Of a DNA stretch of 26,525 bases, positions 14,936 to 22,095 are shown in pieces. The DNA comes from 2011-GWA2-47-8b sp964361325 (GTDB lineage Bacteria > Patescibacteriota > Minisyncoccia > UBA6257 > WO2-44-18): positions 1-26,525 of the forward strand of contig CAYHZT010000006.1 of NCBI GenBank assembly GCA_964361325.1, read 5' to 3'. The first letter of the stretch is position 1. Every line of letters begins with the position of its first letter. The notes beneath the pieces were generated by a model that was not told the origin of the DNA, did no database searches, and saw nothing but the letters and a program-made list of their open reading frames with translations. Position numbers and translations under genes: made by a program.

Positions 14936-15625
14936 TTAGCCTTGATGGTGCGTTACTTCGTTTTCCAACTTGGAAATCCAGCGGGAAGCGTGTTCTCGGC
15001 CGCCTAACCCAAAAGCAAGGCCGCCAGCTAATGCCAGCATGGCGATTAAGCCGGTTATCAGGGTATTAATAATACCCATCGCTACGCCAACTTGATCCAA
15101 CGCAATGGAAAGACCGAAGATCGTTACTATCCACCAGGTGATTGTTGCCAGCGCTTTGGCATGACCGATATTGGCGCTCATTACCGAAGCTCTCACCAAA
15201 CCTCTCAAAAAGTTGGCAACTATTAAAGTTACCAAGAGAATGAGAACAGCAATGAGCACTTGCGGAATGTACATCAATACGGTTCCTAGGAAAGCCGAAA
15301 GAGCGGAGAAGCCTAGAATTTCAGATGCCGCGAGCACGAAGACCAAAATGAAAAACCAATATACAACCTTGCCGAGAAAAATTCCGGCATCAAGTTTCAT
15401 ATTAGCTCTATGCATAAAGGCCTCAATTCCCAGTCGTCGTAAAAGCGCATCCAATTTAAGATAGTGAATCATACGCTCTACCATTCTATCTAATACGGAA
15501 GAAACAATCAGGCCGATTATTAAAACTAACAAAGCGCCCAACAACGACGGTAAAAAGCTCGCCACTGTTATCCAGACTTGCTGGATGGACGCTCTAACAA
15601 TATTCAACCAATTTTCAATTACCAT
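14936..15625 (-). CDS. MscS-like / CmpX-type membrane protein
   Basis: A 229-residue membrane protein with about five helices (22-44, 84-103, 115-138, 158-177, 183-206). The Gly/Ala-rich last helix and the end LAFGLGGREHASRWISKLE match the pore-helix repeat of small mechanosensitive-channel relatives (TM-helix/CmpX family). The cytoplasmic beta domain of true MscS is absent. The likely role is an osmotic or membrane-stress channel. On the minus strand, overlapping TATAGA boxes lie close to the ATG. It is convergent with ftsZ. Confidence 0.78.
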   Translation of the reverse strand: MVIENWLNIVRASIQQVWITVASFLPSLLGALLVLIIGLIVSSVLDRMVERMIHYLKLDALLRRLGIEAFMHRANMKLDAGIFLGKVVYWFFILVFVLAASEILGFSALSAFLGTVLMYIPQVLIAVLILLVTLIVANFLRGLVRASVMSANIGHAKALATITWWIVTIFGLSIALDQVGVAMGIINTLITGLIAMLALAGGLAFGLGGREHASRWISKLENEVTHHQG

Positions 15626-15723
15626 AAATCTCTATATCTATACAGGTTTCTTCGACCTTTGTTATACCTATGATTATAACATAAACAACTTCTACCGCTG
15701 TGAGCGGTGTGGATAATTAGATC
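15626..15723. other. Spacer with MscS-like promoter, small hairpin and DnaA-box-like site
   Basis: TATAGA-type -10 candidates for the minus-strand MscS-like gene lie within 25 bp of its ATG. A CCGCT/AGCGG hairpin (15695-15699 with 15703-15707) lies just downstream of the surface-protein stop. An exact TGTGGATAA (15708-15716), the reverse complement of a DnaA box, overlaps its edge. No ORF is supported. Confidence 0.4.
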
Positions 15724-17241
15724 CTAATCCGTGAGAGCCGCAGAATCCCATCCATTGGCTGCGCCGGTGCAAATATAAAGTTTGTGCGCCCCGGAAGCGC
15801 CGGAATAGTCAACTAGCAGCCTCCCGCGTTCCAGGTCGTTGTCGCAATCTGCTACGGGGGGCTGGCCAGACTCAGCGTCTATTTGAAGATATTGGTAGAC
15901 AGAATCGCCCGGGCCGTTTCCCACCGACAAGATACTTTGAGGGTTTCGCGTCCCAATGCCTAATTTACCGGCGTTGGCATTTTCGCCAGCGGTTGCGGTA
16001 AATACATCGCCGAGATTGCTTACTATAATCGCATTTGTCGGTGCGTTGTTCGCAATCCTAAATGGAACATTGTAATTGTCGGTACTTTGAATTCCAAATT
16101 CGCCCGTCCCGATTTCTCCGCCCCCTCCGGAAATGAGTTGCCACGTACGAGCGCCTGGATTCGTTGCGGCAAGCTTTAACAGCGCCTCCGATTTTGAAAT
16201 TGCAAAATTATTTAATCCGGTTACATCGAAAATAATCAGATCGGGATCGTTAGGCGCATTGGTCAGCGTCATAGAGGTGCTATCCATATGCGGATAAATA
16301 ATAAGATTTTTTCTGCCGCTGGTTCCCGCGCCCACATCAAACGCGTAAGTAATTGACGATTCAGCATACGGTTTTATAATGACGTTTTTTGCCGCCACCG
16401 TTCTTATTTTAATGGCGGCATTGCCGCCTGGTATGCCAGCGTAGATGCCCACAAAAAGATTGCCGTTACCGGATAAATCAATTCCGTTGCCGCCCGTCCA
16501 TACGCCGACATCTTCAATAACGACGTTATAAAACGTATTCGCATTAGGCACGGCTCCTGTTGCTACGTCCTCTAAGAGGATTCCAGTCTGGTTGTTTAAC
16601 GCGTATATGTCGCGGAATGTATCAAAATAAGCCTGACCAGAAGCAACTTCTCGAGAAAGCTTGAATCCAGTGCGATGAAACCGCGCCGCGAGATCCACGA
16701 ATTGCGAATACGAAAATCTTGAGAGATCAAAGGCGATTAGTGAGTTTGAGCTATCGTTGGCGGCTAGAATGCGGAAACCTTTCAAAGCAACATCTCTTAC
16801 GTCGCCCGACGGCTGTCGCTTCAACCCCGTAGTCGTGGTATTGAGAATAATTGTTAATTGACTGCCGGCGCCAACGACGGCTTGTCCGGACCTGATGGTA
16901 AGGGGGGCTGTTGTTTTGAAAGTGCCAGCCGGCAAGAAAACATTAAGTGAGGCATCTAATGCCGCTTGTATTGCGGCTGTGTCGTCAGTTATCCCATCAC
17001 CCTTAGCTCCATATTCTTTGACGTTAGTCATGCCGGAAATGCTCTTGAGAGTATCGGGTTTGTGAGTCCCGTCAGCGACATGCTCTTCGCCAAGAAAGCC
17101 ATTAAGAATGGTACCCCAGTTATTGGTGTCACTACCGACAATGGGAAGCCGCGGCGTGCTTTGAGCCATGGCTAGCCACGCCACAAATACCCCGACAAAA
17201 ACAATAACCGCGATAATTTTAATAAGATTATTTTTGGCCAT
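15724..17241 (-). CDS. Membrane-anchored surface protein with pectate-lyase-like beta-helix
   Basis: A 505-residue protein. Residues 6-25 form an N-terminal membrane helix or signal peptide. A tail-fibre-like segment follows (LPIVGSDTNNWGTILNGFLG, 32-51). From residue 73, NVKEYGAKGDGITDDTAAIQAAL and VFLPAGTFKT mark the pectate-lyase superfamily (GH28/tailspike-type) beta-helix. The C-terminal end contains CDNDLERGRLLVDYSG and ends in LYICTGAANGWDSAA, resembling short fibre-tip modules. It may bind or cleave polysaccharide, but catalytic residues cannot be assigned. TATAAT (17249-17254, minus) puts the transcript start one base before the ATG. Confidence 0.75.
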   Translation of the reverse strand: MAKNNLIKIIAVIVFVGVFVAWLAMAQSTPRLPIVGSDTNNWGTILNGFLGEEHVADGTHKPDTLKSISGMTNVKEYGAKGDGITDDTAAIQAALDASLNVFLPAGTFKTTAPLTIRSGQAVVGAGSQLTIILNTTTTGLKRQPSGDVRDVALKGFRILAANDSSNSLIAFDLSRFSYSQFVDLAARFHRTGFKLSREVASGQAYFDTFRDIYALNNQTGILLEDVATGAVPNANTFYNVVIEDVGVWTGGNGIDLSGNGNLFVGIYAGIPGGNAAIKIRTVAAKNVIIKPYAESSITYAFDVGAGTSGRKNLIIYPHMDSTSMTLTNAPNDPDLIIFDVTGLNNFAISKSEALLKLAATNPGARTWQLISGGGGEIGTGEFGIQSTDNYNVPFRIANNAPTNAIIVSNLGDVFTATAGENANAGKLGIGTRNPQSILSVGNGPGDSVYQYLQIDAESGQPPVADCDNDLERGRLLVDYSGASGAHKLYICTGAANGWDSAALTD

Positions 17242-17248
17242 TAAGTTT

Positions 17249-17278
17249 ATTATAGTTTTTTGTTGAGTAATAACTCAA
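17249..17278 (-). promoter_or_regulatory. Promoter of the surface beta-helix gene
   Basis: On the minus strand TTGAGT (17273-17278), an 18-bp spacer and a perfect TATAAT (17249-17254) predict a start at 17242, one base before the ATG at 17241. The promoter lies inside the end of the upstream gene and overlaps a perfect 8-bp hairpin (17261-17268 with 17273-17280). Confidence 0.65.
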
Positions 17279-17936
17279 CAGCGGATTTTAGTTGACCGAC
17301 TTTAATTTTTACAATTTTCAGTAACTCGCCCTGCAGAGCTTCAATTTCCTTTTTTAGTTCCTCCGGAGATTTTACGCTTTTTTCAACCGGTTTCGGCTCA
17401 CAGGCGGTTTTTGTAAGTTCGTTTAATTTCCGAATCGTCAGGGGTCCAACAAATCCTGTTTGGGGAAGTTTATATGCGGCCTGAAATTTAACAACCGCTT
17501 CATTCGTAGCGGAGCCAAAATAACCCGTGACATATTTGTCGGGGTAAAAATCAGAACACCTTGAGAAAAAACTCTGAAGTTTCCTTATGTCTTCGTTTTT
17601 CGTTCCCAGGCCCAAATTTTTTGTGAAAGACGGTGAGGACGTTGCGGGTGTATTGACGGTGGTAGTGCCAATATTCATGGGCGTGGTGGTGGCAATCATA
17701 ATACTTGTGGTGGCGGCCGGAGAGGTGGTGGACGGTAGGTCTTCTAGTTGTTCGCTTATTAAATCTCCGCCACCAGTTGGCAATGGTGACACTACGGGTG
17801 GCGTTGCAGACGCGCCGCCATATTTGCCGCTGCCGAAATCACCGTTGCCATAAGTTGTAGTTTGCGCGTCCGCGACCATTCCTGGCAGTAAGGCGATAAC
17901 GGCCATGGGAATAATAAAATGTTTTAAAAATTGCAT
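17250..17936 (-). CDS. Secreted peptidoglycan-binding-domain protein
   Basis: A 228-residue exported protein: signal peptide 1-24, a Gly/Pro/Ser/Thr-rich linker (25-105), a PG_binding_1 domain (about 109-175, with DIRKLQSFF, YFGSATNEAVVKFQAAY and GFVGPLTIRKLN) and a C-terminal coiled coil rich in Lys/Glu/Leu. Such proteins bind the cell wall; no enzymatic domain is visible. The ATG lies only 3 nt after the discriminator base of tRNA-Ala, so the mRNA 5' end may be produced by tRNA 3' processing. Confidence 0.82.
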   Translation of the reverse strand: MQFLKHFIIPMAVIALLPGMVADAQTTTYGNGDFGSGKYGGASATPPVVSPLPTGGGDLISEQLEDLPSTTSPAATTSIMIATTTPMNIGTTTVNTPATSSPSFTKNLGLGTKNEDIRKLQSFFSRCSDFYPDKYVTGYFGSATNEAVVKFQAAYKLPQTGFVGPLTIRKLNELTKTACEPKPVEKSVKSPEELKKEIEALQGELLKIVKIKVGQLKSAVELLLNKKL

Positions 17937-17939
17937 TTG

Positions 17940-18010
17940 TGGACCCAGGGAGAATCGAACTCCCGCCTATGCAATGCGAATGCACCGTAATACCACTTTA
18001 CTATGGGCCC
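17940..18010 (-). tRNA. tRNA-Ala (anticodon CGC)
   Basis: The 71-nt minus-strand sequence folds as a cloverleaf: acceptor GGGCCCA/TGGGTCC, D arm GTAA/TTAC with loop AGTGGTA, anticodon stem GTGCA/TGCAT with loop TTCGCAT, a 4-nt variable loop, T arm GGGAG/CTCCC with loop TTCGATT and discriminator A. The G3-U70 pair, the main alanine identity element, is present. The 3' CCA is not encoded. Confidence 0.92.
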
Positions 18011-18020
18011 GATGTGTCCT

Positions 18021-18049
18021 ATCCTACCTTGTAAAGTATAGGAATTCAA
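18021..18049 (-). promoter_or_regulatory. Promoter of tRNA-Ala and the PG-binding gene
   Basis: On the minus strand TTGAAT (18044-18049), a 17-bp spacer and TAGGAT (18021-18026) precede the tRNA 5' end by about 10 bp. Confidence 0.6.
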
Positions 18050-18075
18050 GATTACACGCTTAAAATGGTATATGT

Positions 18076-18104
18076 TTGACTTTGGGGTTAAAACGCGCTA
18101 GAAT
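18076..18104 (+). promoter_or_regulatory. Promoter for a very short terminated transcript upstream of the sigma gene
   Basis: TTGACT (18076-18081), a 17-bp spacer and TAGAAT (18099-18104) predict a start near 18111. An intrinsic terminator follows within about 40 nt. Confidence 0.65.
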
Positions 18105-18118
18105 CAGGCAACATTGAT

Positions 18119-18148
18119 AAGTCTCCGGGTGCTCTCGGAGACTTTTTA
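18119..18148 (+). terminator. Intrinsic terminator or attenuator upstream of the ECF sigma gene
   Basis: AAGTCTCC (18119-18126) pairs with GGAGACTT (18137-18144), with T-residues running to 18147. It lies between a good promoter and the sigma gene, so it can act as a leader attenuator or end a transcript of about 38 nt. Confidence 0.75.
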
Positions 18149-18204
18149 GTTATGCTATTATTGAATTATCAACCGATAACAATAAGCCTATTTATTCGTT
18201 ATAT

Positions 18205-18753
18205 ATGCTAGAAGGCGAACAAAATCTAATAAAGCAAGCCAAAGAGGGGGACCAGGCCAGTTTTGGCCAGTTATACGACCATTACATAGCCCCGCTTTAC
18301 CGGTTTGTCCTGATGAAGGTCAACAATAAGGCAGAGGCGGAAGACCTGACACACGAGGTGTTTCTAAGCTCCTGGCAGAACCTGAAGGGTTATAAATTCC
18401 AAGGGTTCCCGTTCTCCAGCTGGCTTTATCAGATAGCGCGCAACAAGGTAATTGATTTTTACAGAACCAAGAAATCGCACGCGAGTTTTGAGAACCTGGA
18501 CGAGGATTTACTGAAGGTGGTGGGAGTGTCCGAAACGAATTTGGAAGTTGTCCTGGCCGTGGAAAATGTCAAAAAGGCGATTACCAAATTGACCCCCGAA
18601 CAGCAAGACGTGATTGCGATGAAATTCATTGAAGACCTTTCCAATGATGAGATTGCGAAAAATCTTGGCAAGAGCGAGGGCGCGATTCGTCTTTTACAGC
18701 ACAGAGCTATCAGTAATTTGAAGGAAATTTTAGCATCATGGAAGACAGACTAA
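18205..18753 (+). CDS. ECF-type RNA polymerase sigma-70 family factor
   Basis: A 182-residue sigma factor with only regions 2 and 4. Region 2 spans about residues 22-95 (DHYIAPLYRFVLMKVNNKAEAEDLTHEVFLS, then WLYQIARNKVIDFYR), and region 4 about 125-180 (LTPEQQDVIAMKFIEDLSNDEIAKNLGKSEGAIRLLQHRA helix-turn-helix). ECF factors switch on envelope or stress regulons. The next gene overlaps by 16 nt and encodes a small membrane protein, the usual arrangement for a cognate anti-sigma factor. A promoter plus terminator in the leader suggests attenuation. Confidence 0.92.
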   Translation: MLEGEQNLIKQAKEGDQASFGQLYDHYIAPLYRFVLMKVNNKAEAEDLTHEVFLSSWQNLKGYKFQGFPFSSWLYQIARNKVIDFYRTKKSHASFENLDEDLLKVVGVSETNLEVVLAVENVKKAITKLTPEQQDVIAMKFIEDLSNDEIAKNLGKSEGAIRLLQHRAISNLKEILASWKTD

Positions 18754-19124
18754 TAAAAATTTTACAATCGCTAAAATCCGAAAAACCCGACGAAGGGTTT
18801 ATTGCCCGTTCCCGTAATTCAATTTTAAACTCTCCTCAAAATATCCGTAATCGTTGGATGCGCAGCTTCAGCTTTTTAGAAACTTTGAAATTCAGCGCGG
18901 CTTTAACTCTCGCCAGCGCGTTAGTGTTCGTTTTTCTCGGTGGCCTTGCTTACTTCAACGCCAAGAACGCCTCATCGATGCTTTTATCCGGCGTTAATGA
19001 CAACGATCTAAAAATCGAAGGAGATAGCGTGGATTTTCAGATTCAGCTCGGCGAAGTTACGTACCATCTTGATTCCGAGAAAGAGCTCGGCGCCCAAATT
19101 CAAGAACTAATCAAAAATTATTAA
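18738..19124 (+). CDS. Putative membrane anti-sigma factor
   Basis: A 128-residue protein with a soluble N-terminus of about 50 residues, one membrane helix (about 52-73) and an exported C-terminal part. No zinc-type HxxxCxxC motif is present and I do not recognise a family. The 16-nt overlap with the sigma gene, the size and the single-helix topology make an anti-sigma role likely. It is followed after 2 nt by an exported protein gene, which may supply a sensor or target. Confidence 0.6.
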   Translation: MEDRLIKILQSLKSEKPDEGFIARSRNSILNSPQNIRNRWMRSFSFLETLKFSAALTLASALVFVFLGGLAYFNAKNASSMLLSGVNDNDLKIEGDSVDFQIQLGEVTYHLDSEKELGAQIQELIKNY

Positions 19125-19126
19125 TA

Positions 19127-19855
19127 ATGTTTAGGATTATTGGCGGATTGCTGATTTTTGTTTCGTTATTTACTACTTCTCCCCGGGTTTTTGCCCAATC
19201 CGAGGCGCTAAAGTCCGCCTTAAAAGAAGTTTCCGCAAGCGTAAACAGTGAAACCGGCGATCTGGCGCTCAAAAAAATCATAAACTTTTTATCCTTACAG
19301 ATAGATGATTTGATCAAAAGTTTGAACGCGATTAAAGATCTTGGCGTGGAACAAGGTGTTATCCGGCAGGATTATTTGGCTTTTCTCAATAAATCGGCCG
19401 AATATCTGGATGCCTTTGTCGTTAATGCTGGTTCTGATATCAAGGCATCGGCCAACGAAATAAATAATTGGCGGGAAAATATCTACAATCCGCGCATTAA
19501 CAAGATTGTTGAGTTTTTGCTGGTTGCGCAAACTAAATCTTTATTGAAAACTGCCGATGCCAGGATTTTTAAAATAGGCAGTGACTTGGCCCGGCTGCGT
19601 GATTTGAAAATGTTAAAAAATGATCGAGCTCAATTTTTATTTAACGAATCCAATATTTTATTGGCCGTCGCCAACGATTTAAATCATCAAGCGGAGCTTT
19701 TATTGGCGACGACCACGGTCGCGGAATTGAGTTCGCCAGCCGACGGCCAGGAAACGGGCATTCAAGATTTAGTTTTCAAAGCTTTGACTAAAATACAGCA
19801 AGCCTACAAAAGATTTATAGAAATAAGCGGCTTGGCGAAAAGTTCAATTAAATAA
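19127..19855 (+). CDS. Exported helical protein of unknown function
   Basis: A 242-residue protein with a signal peptide (1-23, ending VFAQ). The remainder is predominantly alpha-helical and rich in Leu, Ala, Lys and Asp, without cysteines or recognised catalytic motifs. It is the third gene of the sigma operon and is closed by a strong bidirectional terminator. It could be a periplasmic or surface component controlled by, or sensed by, the sigma/anti-sigma pair. I do not recognise the family. Confidence 0.7.
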   Translation: MFRIIGGLLIFVSLFTTSPRVFAQSEALKSALKEVSASVNSETGDLALKKIINFLSLQIDDLIKSLNAIKDLGVEQGVIRQDYLAFLNKSAEYLDAFVVNAGSDIKASANEINNWRENIYNPRINKIVEFLLVAQTKSLLKTADARIFKIGSDLARLRDLKMLKNDRAQFLFNESNILLAVANDLNHQAELLLATTTVAELSSPADGQETGIQDLVFKALTKIQQAYKRFIEISGLAKSSIK

Positions 19856-19886
19856 AAATCACTCCGATGTCGGAGTGATTTTTATT
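19851..19886. terminator. Bidirectional terminator between the sigma operon and HU
   Basis: AATAAAAATCACTCCG (19851-19866) is the reverse complement of 19871-19886, giving a GC-containing stem with a 4-nt loop and A/T tracts on both sides. It serves both convergent transcripts. Confidence 0.92.
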
Positions 19887-19891
19887 ATCTT

Positions 19892-20167
19892 TTACTTTAC
19901 TGCGTCTTTAAGTCCTTTACCGGCTTTGAACCTGGGTACTTTGGAAGCGGCTATCTGAATTTTTTGCCCGGTTTTAGGATTCTGTCCCATTCGGGCGGCG
20001 CGTTTGGCAACCCTAAAAGTGCCAAAACCCGTGACTCCGATTTCTTCGCCTCGGCCCAAGGTCTTTGTTATGGCTTCAAATACGGCATCCACAACGGTTT
20101 GCGCCATTCGCTTTGTTTCGATTTTAGCTATTTTCATTACTGCCTCTACTAGTCCTTCTTTTTTCAT
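19892..20167 (-). CDS. HU-family DNA-binding protein
   Basis: A 91-residue nucleoid protein with KKEGLVEAV at the start, the arm-proximal GFGTFRVAKRAARMGQNPKTG and IAASKVPRFKAGKGLKDAV at the end; these match HU/IHF, which bends and compacts DNA. The frame extends 8 codons upstream to 20191, but I chose the internal ATG because it gives the standard HU N-terminus and a TATTAT -10 element places the likely transcript start a few bases before it. No SD is present. Confidence 0.93.
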   Translation of the reverse strand: MKKEGLVEAVMKIAKIETKRMAQTVVDAVFEAITKTLGRGEEIGVTGFGTFRVAKRAARMGQNPKTGQKIQIAASKVPRFKAGKGLKDAVK

Positions 20168-20236
20168 ATGTGTGTAAATGAATAATACCAATATGCGAAT
20201 TCTTCGACCTTTTTAATTCTAATTTATTTTAACAGA

Positions 20237-21727
20237 TTATTTAGCGTACTCAACAGCTCTGGTTTCGCGAATGACGTTAACTTTAATTTCACCGGGAAAC
20301 TTAAGTTCTGATTGTACTTTTGCCGCCACGTTTTTAGCGAGCTGCAACGCTCCAAAATCATCAATTTTTTCCGGTACCACGAATACTCTGATTTCTCTGC
20401 CTGCCGAGAGAGCGTACGCGGTTTTGACTCCGTCAAAACCAGTGGCAATTTTTTCGAGGTCCTCCAACCCTTTGAAGTAATTTTCTGCAGTGTCGCGGCG
20501 AGCGCCGGGCCGCGCGGCAGAAAGAATATCAGCAGCCGCTACGATAAATGATTCGGTAGTGGCAAAAGGATATTCTTCATGGTGGGACTCCATTGCTTGA
20601 ATAATTCGGTCATCAACGCCGTATTTTTGCAGAAGCTTTCGTCCAAGATTGACGTGAGTGCCTTCAACTTCGTGGCTTATTGCCTTGCCGATGTCGTGAA
20701 CCAAAGCGCCCACTTTGGCGATTTCCACGTTGGCGCCGAGTTCGGCCGCTATCATTCCGGAAACGTGAGCCATTTCAATCGAGTGCACTAAAACGTTCTG
20801 ACCGTAGCTGGTGCGGAAATGGAGTCGGCCGAGCAGCTGAATAATCTCTTTCGGTAAAGTTATTACGCCGACTTCCAAGCAGGCCTGTTCGCCTATTTCC
20901 TGCATTCTTTTGGTCAATTCGTTTTTCGATTCCTCAACCTTCTCTTCTATTTTCGCCGGTTGAATGCGACCGTCCTTAATCAATTTTTCCAACGCGAGTC
21001 TGGCGATTTCACGGCGCAGGGGATCAAACGAAGATATAATAATATTTTCCGGCGATTCGTCTAAAATAAGCTCCGCGCCGGTTAATCGTTCTAAGGTGCG
21101 GATGTTGCGGCCCTCGCGGCCGATAATTTTTCCTTTTATTTCTTCATTTGGCAGATGGAAGACGGTAGTGGTCAGATCCGTTACATGTGAACGGGCGTAA
21201 CGTTGCAAGGCGGTTGTAATAATGCCCAAACTCCGTTTTTCTATCTCTTCGCGTTTATTATGTTCAAGGTCTTGAATGGTTTTTATCAGTTCTTGATGAT
21301 GCTCTTCCTGTATTTCTTTAATCAGTCGGGCTTTGGCTTCACTGGCGCTCAACCCGGCAATTTTTTCCAATTGAGAGACCGTCTTTTGTTGAAGCTCGTT
21401 TACTTCTTGTTTGATTTTTTCTACTTTATTAAACTCTGTTTTTAAAAATGACTGTTCTTTCGATAGATCGCGGGCGCGTTGCTCCAACGACTCGTCTTTT
21501 TTAAGCAAACGCTCTTCGATTTTATCAATCTGGATCTTTCTTTCGCGCTCCTCTTTTCTAGCTTCATCAAGCAAAATCGCGGCCTTTTCTTGCGCCTCTG
21601 TGATTATTTTTCTTGACTTTTGATCGAGGGAGCTAGCTTCCTTGACTGAAATAAAGCGGCGAACTGCGTAGCCGGTGACCAGCCCGATAACTAGCAAAGC
21701 CCCTCCCAATAGAATGGTAGAGTCCAT
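20237..21727 (-). CDS. rny: Ribonuclease Y
   Basis: A 496-residue membrane-anchored endoribonuclease that starts mRNA decay. It has an N-terminal membrane helix (4-26), a long coiled coil (about 30-170), a KH RNA-binding domain with GREG at 203-206 and an HD phosphohydrolase domain (about 310-405) with the metal-binding His344-Asp345. The length is slightly below the usual 510-520. On the minus strand it lies upstream of HU, but HU has its own promoter. With leaderless mRNAs, RNase Y may matter for 5'-end processing, which is inference. Confidence 0.96.
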   Translation of the reverse strand: MDSTILLGGALLVIGLVTGYAVRRFISVKEASSLDQKSRKIITEAQEKAAILLDEARKEERERKIQIDKIEERLLKKDESLEQRARDLSKEQSFLKTEFNKVEKIKQEVNELQQKTVSQLEKIAGLSASEAKARLIKEIQEEHHQELIKTIQDLEHNKREEIEKRSLGIITTALQRYARSHVTDLTTTVFHLPNEEIKGKIIGREGRNIRTLERLTGAELILDESPENIIISSFDPLRREIARLALEKLIKDGRIQPAKIEEKVEESKNELTKRMQEIGEQACLEVGVITLPKEIIQLLGRLHFRTSYGQNVLVHSIEMAHVSGMIAAELGANVEIAKVGALVHDIGKAISHEVEGTHVNLGRKLLQKYGVDDRIIQAMESHHEEYPFATTESFIVAAADILSAARPGARRDTAENYFKGLEDLEKIATGFDGVKTAYALSAGREIRVFVVPEKIDDFGALQLAKNVAAKVQSELKFPGEIKVNVIRETRAVEYAK

Positions 21728-21779
21728 ATTGTTGTATTAATGTTAAGTTGTTTATAAGGTTTATAAAAAGCATGTCGAC

Positions 21780-21788
21780 TTATCCACA
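21780..21788 (+). promoter_or_regulatory. DnaA-box-like 9-mer
   Basis: An exact TTATCCACA lies 11 bp upstream of the -35 of the ncRNA promoter. Binding is not shown. Confidence 0.3.
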
Positions 21789-21798
21789 GCATACCTTT

Positions 21799-21828
21799 CT
21801 TGACTTTCGAAGTCAAGTTGTGTATACT
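21799..21828 (+). promoter_or_regulatory. Strong promoter overlapped by an operator-like palindrome
   Basis: TTGACT (21800-21805), a 17-bp spacer and TATACT (21823-21828) predict a start near 21835. The -35 and spacer lie within a perfect 8-bp inverted repeat (21799-21806 with 21810-21817, centre TCG), as expected for a repressor site. Confidence 0.75.
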
Positions 21829-21834
21829 CTAACT

Positions 21835-21934
21835 AGAGTGAGTGATGAATACTGCCTGATTTAGCGCAAGCCGGATCAAGAAGTGTCCCACTCAATTTGT
21901 GGCCAAAAGTCCCCGCAAGGGGACTTTTGGTTTT
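21835..21934 (+). ncRNA. Candidate structured ncRNA, about 100 nt, family unknown
   Basis: A strong promoter and a strong terminator bracket this non-coding stretch. The transcript can close through GAGTG/CACTC (near 21836 and 21890), with an internal hairpin in the middle (CTGATTTAGC and GCCGGATCAAG around a GCAA loop) and then the terminator hairpin. It lacks the SRP RNA domain IV signature and is too short for RNase P RNA or tmRNA. A compact 6S-like regulator is possible but not supported by a diagnostic motif. Only a 4-codon ATG frame is present. Confidence 0.55.
21903..21934 (+). terminator. Strong intrinsic terminator of the ncRNA
   Basis: A perfect 12-bp stem (21903-21914 with 21919-21930) with a GCAA tetraloop is followed by TTTT. 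Confidence 0.92.
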
Positions 21935-21941
21935 AAAGACT

Positions 21942-22024
21942 CAGCCCCTTAATGGGCTGCATGTGGTGACCTCCAATACAATTTGTGTTGAGTGAGTGCG
22001 CGTCCATGCAGCCCACCAAAGGGC
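21942..22024. repeat. Imperfect inverted-repeat element upstream of murB
   Basis: The inner arms 21953-21963 and 22005-22015 pair perfectly over 11 bp, and the arms extend outward to about 22 bp with four mismatches. Inside is a 7-bp hairpin (CAATACA/TGTGTTG). The interior shares CAATTTGTG and GAGTGAGTG with the preceding ncRNA, so the two may be related. No other copy is seen in the window. Confidence 0.6.
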
Positions 22025-22095
22025 CGACTAAGCGATACAAACATTATAGTAGATTTTTGCAAATTAAGAAAATATAGTTTAATTTGAAGTTAAAG

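Noticed and set aside
15646..15658. Shared 13-mer AAAGGTCGAAGAA upstream of the MscS-like gene and of HU (20200 region)
   Set aside because: Some 13-mers are expected to recur by chance in 26 kb, and their distance to the -10 boxes is not clearly the same.
21848..21862. Leader peptide ATG-AAT-ACT-GCC-TGA in the candidate ncRNA
   Set aside because: Four codons, no translation signal and no run of regulatory codons; too short to support.
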